Origin: Bacillota bacterium
GTDB lineage: Bacteria; Bacillota; Clostridia; Peptostreptococcales; Anaerovoracaceae
Length of the DNA stretch: 46,587 nucleotides
NCBI GenBank assembly: GCA_025361765.1
Contig: JANYJS010000085.1
Span: 1-46,587, forward strand
Direction: 5' to 3'
Below the pieces are notes generated by a model that made no database searches, had not been told where the DNA came from, and saw only the letters and a list, made by a program, of their open reading frames with translations. Shown piece after piece: positions 17,002 to 24,623 of this stretch. The position numbers and the translations under genes are program-made. Position 1 is the stretch's first letter. Each line of letters begins with the position of its first letter.

Positions 17002-17067
17002 AGGGCTGCACTTGGCTATTGGATGGACAACAAAACGGAATCCTCCCGCATATGCCAATGCAGCCCT
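17002..17067 (+). ncRNA. Structured element between aor and the MoaD-like gene
   Basis: AGGGCTGCA-c-TTGGC (17002-17016) pairs with GCCAA-TGCAGCCCT (17054-17067): 14 pairs with a single bulged C. The 37-base apical part can form an inner GGAT/ATCC stem. A terminator would need a T-run; only TTCTATTTAAT follows. Its place directly before a pterin-linked gene inside an operon fits an RNA processing or regulatory element (riboswitch or partial terminator). Nature uncertain. Confidence 0.45.
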
Positions 17068-17149
17068 TCTATTTAATAGGTAGTTAATGATTGGAACTGG
17101 CCATGACCTTGATGGCAGTTACTGAACAGAAAGAAGTTGTTAAGAAAAC

Positions 17150-17422
17150 ATGAAAATTCAATTCTTCGCCAACATTAGGGATATCACTAAAACGAAAGAA
17201 GCTGAAATCGCGGCGCCAGAAAACATTTTAAAGCTACTTTATTTGGTGTCCGAAAAATATGGCAAAGAGATGGCGTCCAAATTGATTGGTGCTGACGGGA
17301 AGCTACACCCGGATATGATTGTTCTGCTTAATGGAAGACATATTGAGTATGTGAACGGTGAAGAGTCTGCCTTGTCCGATGCAGATACGGTTAGCTTTTT
17401 TCCTCGTATTGCTGGGGGATGA
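17150..17422 (+). CDS. MoaD/ThiS-family sulfur carrier protein
   Basis: The 90-residue ubiquitin-like protein ends in the diagnostic Gly-Gly (FFPRIAGG), which is activated as a thiocarboxylate for dithiolene sulfur insertion into the pterin cofactor. The start MKIQFFANIRDITKTKEAEI matches MoaD. Genes like this next to aor are thought to serve the tungsten cofactor. The ATG has only a weak purine stretch in front of it. The stop overlaps by four bases (ATGA) with an ATG of the next frame, but the NuoE-like protein probably starts later. Confidence 0.9.
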   Translation: MKIQFFANIRDITKTKEAEIAAPENILKLLYLVSEKYGKEMASKLIGADGKLHPDMIVLLNGRHIEYVNGEESALSDADTVSFFPRIAGG

Positions 17423-17487
17423 AGGTGAGAAGTCCGGTGGTGTTTAAAACAAAAAATGCACCGGACATTGAAAAGAGAGGCATTTAT

Positions 17488-17961
17488 ATGGAAGATACGA
17501 TTAAGTTGAAACAAATACTATCGGGCTATCCAGAAGAGAAGAGATTTTCTTTAGCCATCATGCAGGATGTTCAAAGAGAGTTTAATTATATTTCAAGAGA
17601 AGCGCTGGAGCTTATTTCAGAGCATCTTTCCATTCCATTAAGCAAGCTATACAGCATGGCGACTTTTTATAGAGCCCTAAGCCTTGAACCAAAGGGCAAA
17701 TATATCATTAAGGTCTGTGATGGTACAGCTTGTCACATTAGATCATCGCTGGTGATTTTGTCCGAACTTGAAAAACTGCTGGCGATTTCTCCCGGCGAAA
17801 TGACAAAGGATGGGCTTTTCTCCCTGGAAACGGTGAACTGCGTGGGCGCCTGTGCGCTAGCGCCGGTGATGATTATCAACGGAGAGTATCACGGCAAAAT
17901 GAGCTCCAAGGATATTGCCGGCATTTTAGAACAGTATAAAGGGGGTGAGTCACATGGCTGA
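17488..17961 (+). CDS. NuoE/HydC-like [2Fe-2S] thioredoxin-fold subunit
   Basis: The 157-residue protein has the NuoE layout: helical N-terminal half (FSLAIMQDVQREFNYIS, LYSMATFYRALS) and thioredoxin-like C-terminal half with the [2Fe-2S] ligands in VCDGTACH (C-x4-C) and NCVGACALAP (C-x3-C). In NAD-linked hydrogenases, formate dehydrogenases and bifurcating complexes this subunit relays electrons to or from the flavin subunit. The frame is open from 17419, but GAGAGG before the ATG at 17488 and alignment length favour 17488. It overlaps the next gene by 8 bases. Confidence 0.93.
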   Translation: MEDTIKLKQILSGYPEEKRFSLAIMQDVQREFNYISREALELISEHLSIPLSKLYSMATFYRALSLEPKGKYIIKVCDGTACHIRSSLVILSELEKLLAISPGEMTKDGLFSLETVNCVGACALAPVMIINGEYHGKMSSKDIAGILEQYKGGESHG

Positions 17962-19747
17962 TCGAAAAATCCTGATTTGCTGCGGAACCGGTTGTATCGC
18001 CAGCGGAAGCAAAAAAGTCCATGAGATGTTCGTAAAACAGTTGGCAGAAAAGAAAATGGACGTTTCAGTGCTGCCCGATCTTAAATGTACCGGTTGCAAC
18101 GGCCTTTGTGAAAGAGGCCCCATCGTCAAATTCGAGCCCGAAGACATGGCCTATTATCACGTAAAGCCCGAAGACGTGGCAGAAATTATTGAAAAAACCG
18201 TAATAGGCGGTGAAGACATTCAAAGGCTGCTGTACCTTGATTCAAAAACCAAGAAGAGAATCCGGTCGCACAATGATTCGGATTTCATGAAAAAGCAGAT
18301 AAAAATTGCCCTGCGCAATATCGGAAGTATTGATCCCTATGCCATCGACGATTATATAGAAGCCGGTGGGTATCAAGCTTTAAAAAAAGCGCTGTTTGAG
18401 ATGAACGGCGATGATATCATTGATGTCATAAAAAAATCCGGCCTTCGCGGTCGAGGAGGCGGGGGCTTTCCCACGGGTGTTAAGTGGGAGGCAGCACAAA
18501 AGAGCACTAGGACACCCAAGTACATTATTTGTAATGGTGATGAAGGAGACCCAGGCGCTTTTATGGATAGAAGCATCATGGAAGGCGACCCTCACACGGT
18601 TCTTGAAGGTATGATTATAGCGGCCGTGGCTTTGGACGTTGAAAGGGGCTTCATTTATATCCGGGATGAGTACGGACTGGCTCTTGAGAATATGCATCGA
18701 GCTATTTTAGAGGCTAAGGAAAGAAACTATCTAGGAACGAATATTTTAGGCACCACTCATAGCTTTGATGTTGAAATCATGAGGGGTGGTGGGGCTTTTG
18801 TTTGTGGAGAGTCCTCAGCGCTTATGGCTTCTATTGAAGGCAGAGTAGGCGAACCAAGGGCAAAATATATCAGATCCTCTGAATTTGGACTCTGGGGACA
18901 GCCGACGGTTCTTAATAACGTGGAGACCTGGGCCAATGTTCCTGTCATTATCATGAAAGGAAGTGAATGGTTCAGCGCCATCGGAACATCCAATAGCAAG
19001 GGGACCAAAGTTTTTTCCCTAGTTGGTAAAGTTAAGAACACCGGACTTGTCGAGGTACCCATGGGGGTGACGCTTCAAGAACTGATTTATGACATCGGCG
19101 GCGGAATTCTAAAAGATAAAGAATTTAAGGCGGTCCAGACCGGCGGTCCGTCTGGCGGCTGCATTCCTAAGGAGCTCCTAAGCCTGCCTGTTGATTTCGA
19201 TAATCTTGTATCAGCAGGATCTATGATGGGTTCTGGCGGCATGATTGTCACCGACGAGCGCACCTGCATGGTGGAGTTCGCCAGATACTACATCGCCTTT
19301 TTGGCAGAAGAATCCTGTGGAAAATGTGTTTCATGCAGGGAAGGGATCAGACAAATCCATAAAATTCTGGGAGATGTTTGCGAGGGTAAAGCCATTGAGA
19401 GCGACCTGGAGCTGCTTTCTGAGCTTTCTGAGACGGTTATGGAAGCCTCTTTATGTGGCCTCGGTCAAACGGCGCCAAATCCAGTTATGAGTACGCTAAA
19501 ATATTTTAGGGATGAATACTTGGAGCATATCAATCAAAAGAGATGCAGAGCAGGCGTATGCAAGAATCTGACAGAATTCTACATCGATAAAGAGGCCTGC
19601 ACTGGTTGCGGTCTTTGCAAAAAGGGCTGTGCGCCGGAAGCAATTACCGGAAGCCTGAAGACAGTTCATGGGATTGTTCAGGAGAAATGCATCAAATGCG
19701 GCAACTGCATTGATATCTGCAATTTTAAAGCAGTGAAAGTGAGGTGA
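17954..19747 (+). CDS. NuoF/HydB-like NAD(P)H-binding flavin subunit
   Basis: The 597-residue protein has the HydB-type order: N-terminal thioredoxin-like [2Fe-2S] domain (CCGTGCIAS, LKCTGCNGLC), the FMN and NAD(H) domain (GLRGRGGGGFPTGVKW, NGDEGDPGAFMDRSIMEGDP, FVCGESSALMASIEG), an SLBB segment, the [4Fe-4S] domain (ESCGKCVSCREGIRQ and CGLGQTAPNP) and two C-terminal ferredoxin clusters (CTGCGLCKKGC, CIKCGNCIDIC). It is the NAD-reducing site of the predicted aldehyde oxidoreductase complex. ATG at 17954 is chosen over GTG at 17945 because AAGGGGG lies nine bases before it. Confidence 0.94.
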   Translation: MADRKILICCGTGCIASGSKKVHEMFVKQLAEKKMDVSVLPDLKCTGCNGLCERGPIVKFEPEDMAYYHVKPEDVAEIIEKTVIGGEDIQRLLYLDSKTKKRIRSHNDSDFMKKQIKIALRNIGSIDPYAIDDYIEAGGYQALKKALFEMNGDDIIDVIKKSGLRGRGGGGFPTGVKWEAAQKSTRTPKYIICNGDEGDPGAFMDRSIMEGDPHTVLEGMIIAAVALDVERGFIYIRDEYGLALENMHRAILEAKERNYLGTNILGTTHSFDVEIMRGGGAFVCGESSALMASIEGRVGEPRAKYIRSSEFGLWGQPTVLNNVETWANVPVIIMKGSEWFSAIGTSNSKGTKVFSLVGKVKNTGLVEVPMGVTLQELIYDIGGGILKDKEFKAVQTGGPSGGCIPKELLSLPVDFDNLVSAGSMMGSGGMIVTDERTCMVEFARYYIAFLAEESCGKCVSCREGIRQIHKILGDVCEGKAIESDLELLSELSETVMEASLCGLGQTAPNPVMSTLKYFRDEYLEHINQKRCRAGVCKNLTEFYIDKEACTGCGLCKKGCAPEAITGSLKTVHGIVQEKCIKCGNCIDICNFKAVKVR

Positions 19748-19753
19748 GCACAG

Positions 19754-20506
19754 ATGGAAACTGTAAAAGTCATCATTAATAATAAAGAGTGTGTTGCAGA
19801 AAAGGGCAAATTTCTCATAGATATCGCAAAAGACAATCGAATCGGTATCCCGCATCTGTGTCATCATGAGTCACTTAGAGGTCTTAACTCCTGCAGACTT
19901 TGCATTGTAGAAGTCACGGAAGGTAGCCGTACAAGAGTAGTGACATCCTGCACCTTTCCCGCTATGACAGATTTGATTGTACAAACTAATACGGATCATA
20001 TTAAAAAAATGCGAAAGGTGCTTATGAGCCTGCTTGTCGCCGAAACGCCGGATAACGTTAAAATTCAAAAGATGGCAAAAGCCTATGGTGTGGCAGATTA
20101 TTCAAGATACGGTATGAATAAAGGCAACGACTGTGTCATGTGCGGCCTATGCGTCAAAGCCTGCGAAGAAGTGAACTGCTCGGCCATTGCCACCGTCAAT
20201 AGGGGCGTGACTAAAAAAATAGCCACTCCTTATGAAACGGCTTCAAAAGATTGCGTCGGCTGCGGCTCCTGTTCTTATGTATGCCCTGCAGAGTGCATTA
20301 AGATTGAAGAGTCCGGCGGAATCAGAAAAATATGGGATAAAGAATTCAAGCTTTTGAAATGCGGTTCCTGCGGCAAATACTACATCACTGAGGAACAATA
20401 CAATCAACTAAGCAATGAACACAAAGTGCCCCAGGAAAGCTTGGTATGCGATTGCTGCAAAAATGACAAATATGCCAAACAAATGGCGAAAATTTTCATA
20501 AAGTAA
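19754..20506 (+). CDS. NuoG/HydA-like iron-sulfur subunit without hydrogenase domain
   Basis: The 250-residue subunit opens with a ferredoxin-type [2Fe-2S] domain (LCHHESLRGLNSCRLC, then SCTFP), then two [4Fe-4S] sets (CVMCGLCVKAC and CVGCGSCSYVC) and ends in a C-x2-C ... C-x-C-C set (KCGSCGKYY, LVCDCCKND) that can bind zinc or a cluster. It lacks the H-cluster domain of hydrogenases and the catalytic domain of formate dehydrogenases, so it is an electron-relay subunit. It begins 6 bases after the flavin subunit gene and closes the operon. A similar protein is the ferredoxin-linked arm in electron-bifurcating BfuABC-type enzymes. Confidence 0.9.
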   Translation: METVKVIINNKECVAEKGKFLIDIAKDNRIGIPHLCHHESLRGLNSCRLCIVEVTEGSRTRVVTSCTFPAMTDLIVQTNTDHIKKMRKVLMSLLVAETPDNVKIQKMAKAYGVADYSRYGMNKGNDCVMCGLCVKACEEVNCSAIATVNRGVTKKIATPYETASKDCVGCGSCSYVCPAECIKIEESGGIRKIWDKEFKLLKCGSCGKYYITEEQYNQLSNEHKVPQESLVCDCCKNDKYAKQMAKIFIK

Positions 20507-20509
20507 AAA

Positions 20510-20543
20510 ACTGGCGGAATCTTAAGTCGCATGATTCGCCAGT
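20510..20543 (+). terminator. Hairpin after the oxidoreductase operon
   Basis: ACTGGCGGAATC (20510-20521) pairs with GATTCGCCAGT (20533-20543) with one bulged G and an 11-base loop. There is no T-run, so termination is uncertain. A near copy of its right arm (GCATGATTAGCCAG, about 20570-20583) follows. Confidence 0.5.
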
Positions 20544-20607
20544 CTAAGTGGGTGAGTAGAATTCCAGGCGCATGATTAGCCAGCAAAGCCTTGTCAGATA
20601 TGAAGGA

Positions 20608-21078
20608 TTAATAAGGCAATGGGGGAAACTCGGCACTTTCGATACCTCTGAGAATACCACCTGCAACGATATCAAGCAAATTTTCTATCAAAATATAATG
20701 CTTGCTTTCCTCACTGACCAGCTGGGCAAAAAGAGATTTTTCGTCCGGGTGGTCAGCTTTATCGTTTTGTTCCTCGTAAAACTTGATGCTTCTATATTCA
20801 ATATCAAGGGCATGTCTCAAAGCGTCTTCAGAAATCTCAAAGTACATGGTCTCAGCGTTTTCTCTTATTTCATCGAATATATTTAATGCATGGTCCAAAG
20901 TTTTAGACACACCTATAACTTTCATGCTGGCTTTGATGGCATTGTAATGATCCTGTTCATCTTGAGCAAGCATGTCAAATATTTTTTGAATAGCAGGATT
21001 TTCTGTTTTGGCTCTAAGCTCATTATAGTAGGCTTTGCCGTCCTGTTCCATCTTCATGGCGAAGTCATAGACTGTCAT
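20608..21078 (-). CDS. Ferritin-like rubrerythrin-family protein
   Basis: The 156-residue four-helix protein has two E-x6-Y...E-x2-H carboxylate motifs for a di-iron site: MEQDGKAYYNE with DEQDHYNA in the first half, and DIEYRSIKFYEEQ with SEESKHYIL in the second. It lacks the C-terminal rubredoxin domain of full rubrerythrin. Such proteins are usually peroxide or oxygen defence proteins in anaerobes. GGGAGGG precedes the ATG. It faces the end of the aldehyde oxidoreductase operon and is divergent from the membrane protein/CorA operon. Confidence 0.9.
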   Translation of the reverse strand: MTVYDFAMKMEQDGKAYYNELRAKTENPAIQKIFDMLAQDEQDHYNAIKASMKVIGVSKTLDHALNIFDEIRENAETMYFEISEDALRHALDIEYRSIKFYEEQNDKADHPDEKSLFAQLVSEESKHYILIENLLDIVAGGILRGIESAEFPPLPY

Positions 21079-21208
21079 GGCGTTTCCCTCCCTATTTTCT
21101 ATATAAATGAGATGCGTATTTGTTTATTTTCAGTTTAAATACTACAGTTTCTTTCTTACAGTATAGCCCCGGAAGCCCTTTTAGACAATACCCGAGAAAG
21201 GATAAAAC

Positions 21209-21237
21209 TTGCTCTTTAAATCGGCGCAAAGTATAAT
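21209..21237 (+). promoter_or_regulatory. Promoter of the membrane protein / CorA operon
   Basis: TTGCTC (21209-21214), a 17-base spacer and a perfect TATAAT (21232-21237) face the membrane protein gene at 21307. The leader would be about 60 bases. Confidence 0.65.
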
Positions 21238-21306
21238 TAATGGTATAAAAGTCAATGTTTATGAATGATTGAAGCGCTGAAAGGCCCTTAAGCCGGAGGA
21301 TGCCCA

Positions 21307-21660
21307 ATGAATAGTCGTCTTGAAAAGCACGAGAAATTTATAAAAGAGGCTCTTGATGATCCAAAAACAGATTTTAAATGGCTTTTGGATTACCATAAAA
21401 CATGGATAGGGTTTATGCAGCATGAACGACTCATACACCTTATGGTTACTATTGCATTTGGCCTCGTTCTTATGATTGCTTTTGGCGTTTCCATGATTAG
21501 TGACGGCTTTTATCTTTTAATCCTTGATGGCATTATAATTATTCTTTTGGGATTTTATATAGCCCATTATTATCAGCTTGAAAATGGAGTCCAAAGATGG
21601 TACATACTTTATGATGAGATCATTAAAAGAGTGAAGACAGAAGGAGAAAAACATGGCTAA
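21307..21660 (+). CDS. Small two-helix membrane protein coupled to CorA
   Basis: The 117-residue protein has a soluble N-terminal part (about 1-42), two membrane helices (about 44-66 and 69-90) and a short C-terminal helix. I know no family. It overlaps the CorA-family gene by 8 bases (shared ATGGCTAA), so the two are translationally coupled and probably work together, for example as an accessory subunit of the channel. GGAGG precedes the ATG. Confidence 0.75.
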   Translation: MNSRLEKHEKFIKEALDDPKTDFKWLLDYHKTWIGFMQHERLIHLMVTIAFGLVLMIAFGVSMISDGFYLLILDGIIIILLGFYIAHYYQLENGVQRWYILYDEIIKRVKTEGEKHG

Positions 21661-22669
21661 AAACAGTTTTTACTATATTGAGAAATCAGGGAAAATCGAC
21701 TTAATGGATAACCTCGTGGACGCTCTTTCGAAAGTTAAGACGGGCGGATTTATTTGGTTATCTTATTCAAATCCAGATAAAGAAGAACTTTCACTCCTGA
21801 TTGATGCCCTAGGCATCCATCCCCTATCAATAGAGGACTGCTTTGATGATGAACAGATTCCAAAGATAGACAATTTTCCAACATATACACATGTTTTATT
21901 TAATAGATTTTCCTACAAAAGTAAAAAATTAGAAATTAATGAGGTAAATCTTTTTTTGGGTGAAAACTTTATCGTTTCCGTGAACCAGCTGGATGGGAAA
22001 CTCCAACATAATCTGAAAGAATTTAAAGAGCTTGTAGACAATAGAATAGAGATGGCTAAGGAAGGACCTCCTTTTGTCATGCATATTATTTTGGACCACA
22101 TTGTTGACCAGAAGCTGGTTGTTATTGAAGCGATTGAAGATGAACTTATAACGGCAGAGGATACCATGCTTGATAACCTTAAAGAATTTAATCCTTCCGA
22201 TCTGCAGCGTATCAGACGAGATTTGCTTTCACTACGCAAGAGTCTTTTTCACGAAAGAGAGATTTTGGTTAAAATCAATCGTAAAGACAGCAAATTCATT
22301 CCTGACGAAGCACTTTTTCATTTCAGCGATGTTTATGATCATTTGAATAAATTTTTCGAGCTGACGGAAATTAATCGAGAAGTATTGACTAGCTTGATGC
22401 AAATGAACCTATCTTTATTAAACAATAAAATGGCTAAAGCGGCTAACCAGACGAACGGGTCCGTTAGAAGACTGACATTCATCACGACAATCTTTATGCC
22501 GCTCACCCTGCTTTCGGGAATCGGAGGGATGTCGGAATATTCCATGATGACGGGATCATCGAACTGGAAGATTGCATACCCTCTTTTTCTTTTAGCTATG
22601 GCTGGAATAGGTATCGTCAATTATTTCATTTTGAGGTGGATGGCAAGAAACGACTCAGACCAAGTTTGA
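21653..22669 (+). CDS. CorA-family metal ion transporter with GMS motif
   Basis: The 338-residue protein has the CorA layout: an alpha/beta N-terminal domain (about 1-150), long helices to about 275, and two C-terminal membrane helices. At the end of the first helix the usual Tyr-Gly-Met-Asn pore signature reads GIGGMSEYSMM, so Asn is replaced by Ser. CorA proteins normally pass Mg2+ (Co2+, Ni2+) and the Asn is important for ion selection, so the substrate may differ. AAGGAG precedes the start, and the gene overlaps the upstream membrane protein gene. Confidence 0.9.
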   Translation: MAKNSFYYIEKSGKIDLMDNLVDALSKVKTGGFIWLSYSNPDKEELSLLIDALGIHPLSIEDCFDDEQIPKIDNFPTYTHVLFNRFSYKSKKLEINEVNLFLGENFIVSVNQLDGKLQHNLKEFKELVDNRIEMAKEGPPFVMHIILDHIVDQKLVVIEAIEDELITAEDTMLDNLKEFNPSDLQRIRRDLLSLRKSLFHEREILVKINRKDSKFIPDEALFHFSDVYDHLNKFFELTEINREVLTSLMQMNLSLLNNKMAKAANQTNGSVRRLTFITTIFMPLTLLSGIGGMSEYSMMTGSSNWKIAYPLFLLAMAGIGIVNYFILRWMARNDSDQV

Positions 22670-22738
22670 ACTGAATTGGAACTTTTTTAATCAATCTTCT
22701 GTCTAATATTTATCAAATTAATTCAGGAGGTGTTTAAA

Positions 22739-23698
22739 ATGAAAAAAATATTTATCGTATTTTTGATTTTATTAATGATTTTTTCGATTGGCGGATGCAG
22801 TGTAAAGACCGCTTCGATAGGAAACACGGATTCAGAAGGGACATCAAATTCCGGTAGCGCGCCGGAAATCAACTATGGAAAATCTTTCACAGACGGAAGC
22901 CAGGAGGCACCTAGGCAAGACCAATCTGCAGAAGCTCACCCCATGACAGCGACGCCCTATGACCAAGTCGGAGGATTTGTAATTGGGTCAAGTCAGAAAA
23001 TCATATTCAGGTCTGATATGAGCATTGAAACTGTGGACTTTGATCAGACGCTCACTACAATTAGTGAATCGATTAGATCTGCTGGTGGTTATATTGAAAG
23101 CTCAAGCATAAACGGCAGCAAGACTGACGAAAACAATCCCAGATATGCGTCATACTTAATAAGAGTACCGAGCAATCAGTTTGAATCCATGAAAAAAGCA
23201 GCCGAATCCTGGGGAACGCTAATCATTGAAAACACTTCGAGCCAGGATGTGACCAAACAATATGTGGATACTGAAGCCAGAGTCAAAACACTTAAAGTTC
23301 AGGAAGAAAGACTTTTGGCCCTGTTGTCAAAAGCCCAGAAGCTTGACGACATTATACTTCTTGAGGGAAGACTTTCAGAAATTAGACTACAAATTGAAAG
23401 CTTCACTGGAAGTCTCAATGAACTCGATGCACTTGTGGACTATGCGACAGTATCAGTAAATCTTGTAGAGGTTAAAGAAATTGCAGTCGTTCCAGTGAAT
23501 TTTGGCGAAAGAATCCTTGAAACAATAAAAGCATCTCTTAAACTGTTTGGCCAGATGACCGAAAGTGTGGTTATGGCTTTGATTTATATGCTGCCCTATA
23601 TGTTGGTTATCATAGTTTTGGTTCTTGTTATGAGGAAAATTGATTTTTTACCAAAGGTACTGAAAGGCAAAGCTAAGGATTCTGATGAGGACAAGTGA
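22739..23698 (+). CDS. DUF4349 lipoprotein
   Basis: This 319-residue protein has a lipoprotein signal (lipobox SIGGC) and then the DUF4349 region (about 80-260): a beta-rich part starting SSQKIIFRSDMSIETVD, the segment YIESSSINGS, and a central coiled coil (about 178-225), with a C-terminal membrane helix (about 262-290) and a basic tail. The GTG at 22730 is in frame but lies in the AGGAGG site, so ATG at 22739 is the start. Function of the family is unknown; it is found at the cell surface of many Firmicutes. Spacing to the CorA gene (about 70 bases) allows co-transcription. Confidence 0.85.
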   Translation: MKKIFIVFLILLMIFSIGGCSVKTASIGNTDSEGTSNSGSAPEINYGKSFTDGSQEAPRQDQSAEAHPMTATPYDQVGGFVIGSSQKIIFRSDMSIETVDFDQTLTTISESIRSAGGYIESSSINGSKTDENNPRYASYLIRVPSNQFESMKKAAESWGTLIIENTSSQDVTKQYVDTEARVKTLKVQEERLLALLSKAQKLDDIILLEGRLSEIRLQIESFTGSLNELDALVDYATVSVNLVEVKEIAVVPVNFGERILETIKASLKLFGQMTESVVMALIYMLPYMLVIIVLVLVMRKIDFLPKVLKGKAKDSDEDK

Positions 23699-23759
23699 CG
23701 GGAATGGAATTAAGATTTAAGGTTTAGAATGGTCAACAAAGATAGAAAAGGGAGAACAA

Positions 23760-24611
23760 ATGAAGAGAGTTCAACTAATTCTGGAGGATTCCTATAAGGG
23801 CTACGGCCACTCGCAAGGGTTGGCGCGTGGCCTTCAGCTTTTTTGTGATGGTAAAAACATGACCCAGGAAGGCATGGGTCTTGGCACCATTGCTATTAAA
23901 GAGGATAATTGTACCTATTTCTCTCAAAAATGCGAAAACATACAAAAGGAAGAAGGAATTTTATGGCGCAGATTCGCTCTTGACACCATTTTGCTTACAG
24001 GGCCAATGGGCATTGAGACTTCCTTTCTAACACGCATTCGGGATCGAGGAATGGAGTTTTACAAGAAGCATCCAAAAACTCAAAAGGTTCAGTTGTCAGC
24101 TGACCGATTTTTGCGTAAGCTCTTTCGCATTAGAAGAAGGTTCAAAGAAATCAAGCCAAAAGCAGAAGCCATAATGAGCTATCATACAGTGGACAGCGGG
24201 GTTTGCATTACTTTTGACATCTCAATTCAGGGCTTTAGGCTGCCGAAAATTTGCTTGATGAATGAACTTGGGGCTGACTGGTTTGATGAAAGCCAGTTTG
24301 AGGGGGAAATTAAAGCACCGCCATCAGCTTGGCAATTGATCAGTGCAGAAATTTGTGACCATCAGATGCAATCTTTTTATTCAGAGAAACTTGGACTATG
24401 TTTTAGCATCGGCAGTATTGATATCGCTGATAACCTTCCCTATGAGTTATATTGGGGCAGAGAAAAAACTCAGGAACTCTGCTGGGCGGGATACACTATT
24501 GAAATAGAAGTGAAAGATCCAACTATTAAGCGAGTAACTGGAAGCTATAAGGTCGTATTGACTCAACAAAGGGAATATGGAGCTAATGGGCACATTGACG
24601 AAATAAGATGA
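23760..24611 (+). CDS. Unknown protein paired with a B12 radical SAM enzyme
   Basis: The 283-residue protein is soluble, without signal peptide or membrane helix. I recognise no domain. Features seen: an N-terminal GYGHSQGLARGLQLFCDGKN stretch, a central very basic segment (about 115-135, RKLFRIRRRFKEIKPK), and a C-terminal beta-rich half with a WAGYTIEIEVKD segment. Six cysteines are scattered and not in metal-binding spacing. GGGAGAA precedes the ATG. It is 12 bases before the radical SAM gene and so likely shares its pathway, as a substrate, carrier or partner protein. Confidence 0.7.
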   Translation: MKRVQLILEDSYKGYGHSQGLARGLQLFCDGKNMTQEGMGLGTIAIKEDNCTYFSQKCENIQKEEGILWRRFALDTILLTGPMGIETSFLTRIRDRGMEFYKKHPKTQKVQLSADRFLRKLFRIRRRFKEIKPKAEAIMSYHTVDSGVCITFDISIQGFRLPKICLMNELGADWFDESQFEGEIKAPPSAWQLISAEICDHQMQSFYSEKLGLCFSIGSIDIADNLPYELYWGREKTQELCWAGYTIEIEVKDPTIKRVTGSYKVVLTQQREYGANGHIDEIR

Positions 24612-24623
24612 AGGAGAGAGCAA

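Noticed and set aside
20570-20590. Second GCATGATTxGCCAG copy after the oxidoreductase operon
   Set aside because: Two short copies only, the first explained by the hairpin; not enough for a repeat family or CRISPR-like array.
23697-23760. Possible terminator between the DUF4349 and unknown genes
   Set aside because: No stable inverted repeat with a T-run is visible; the spacer is short and AT-rich only.
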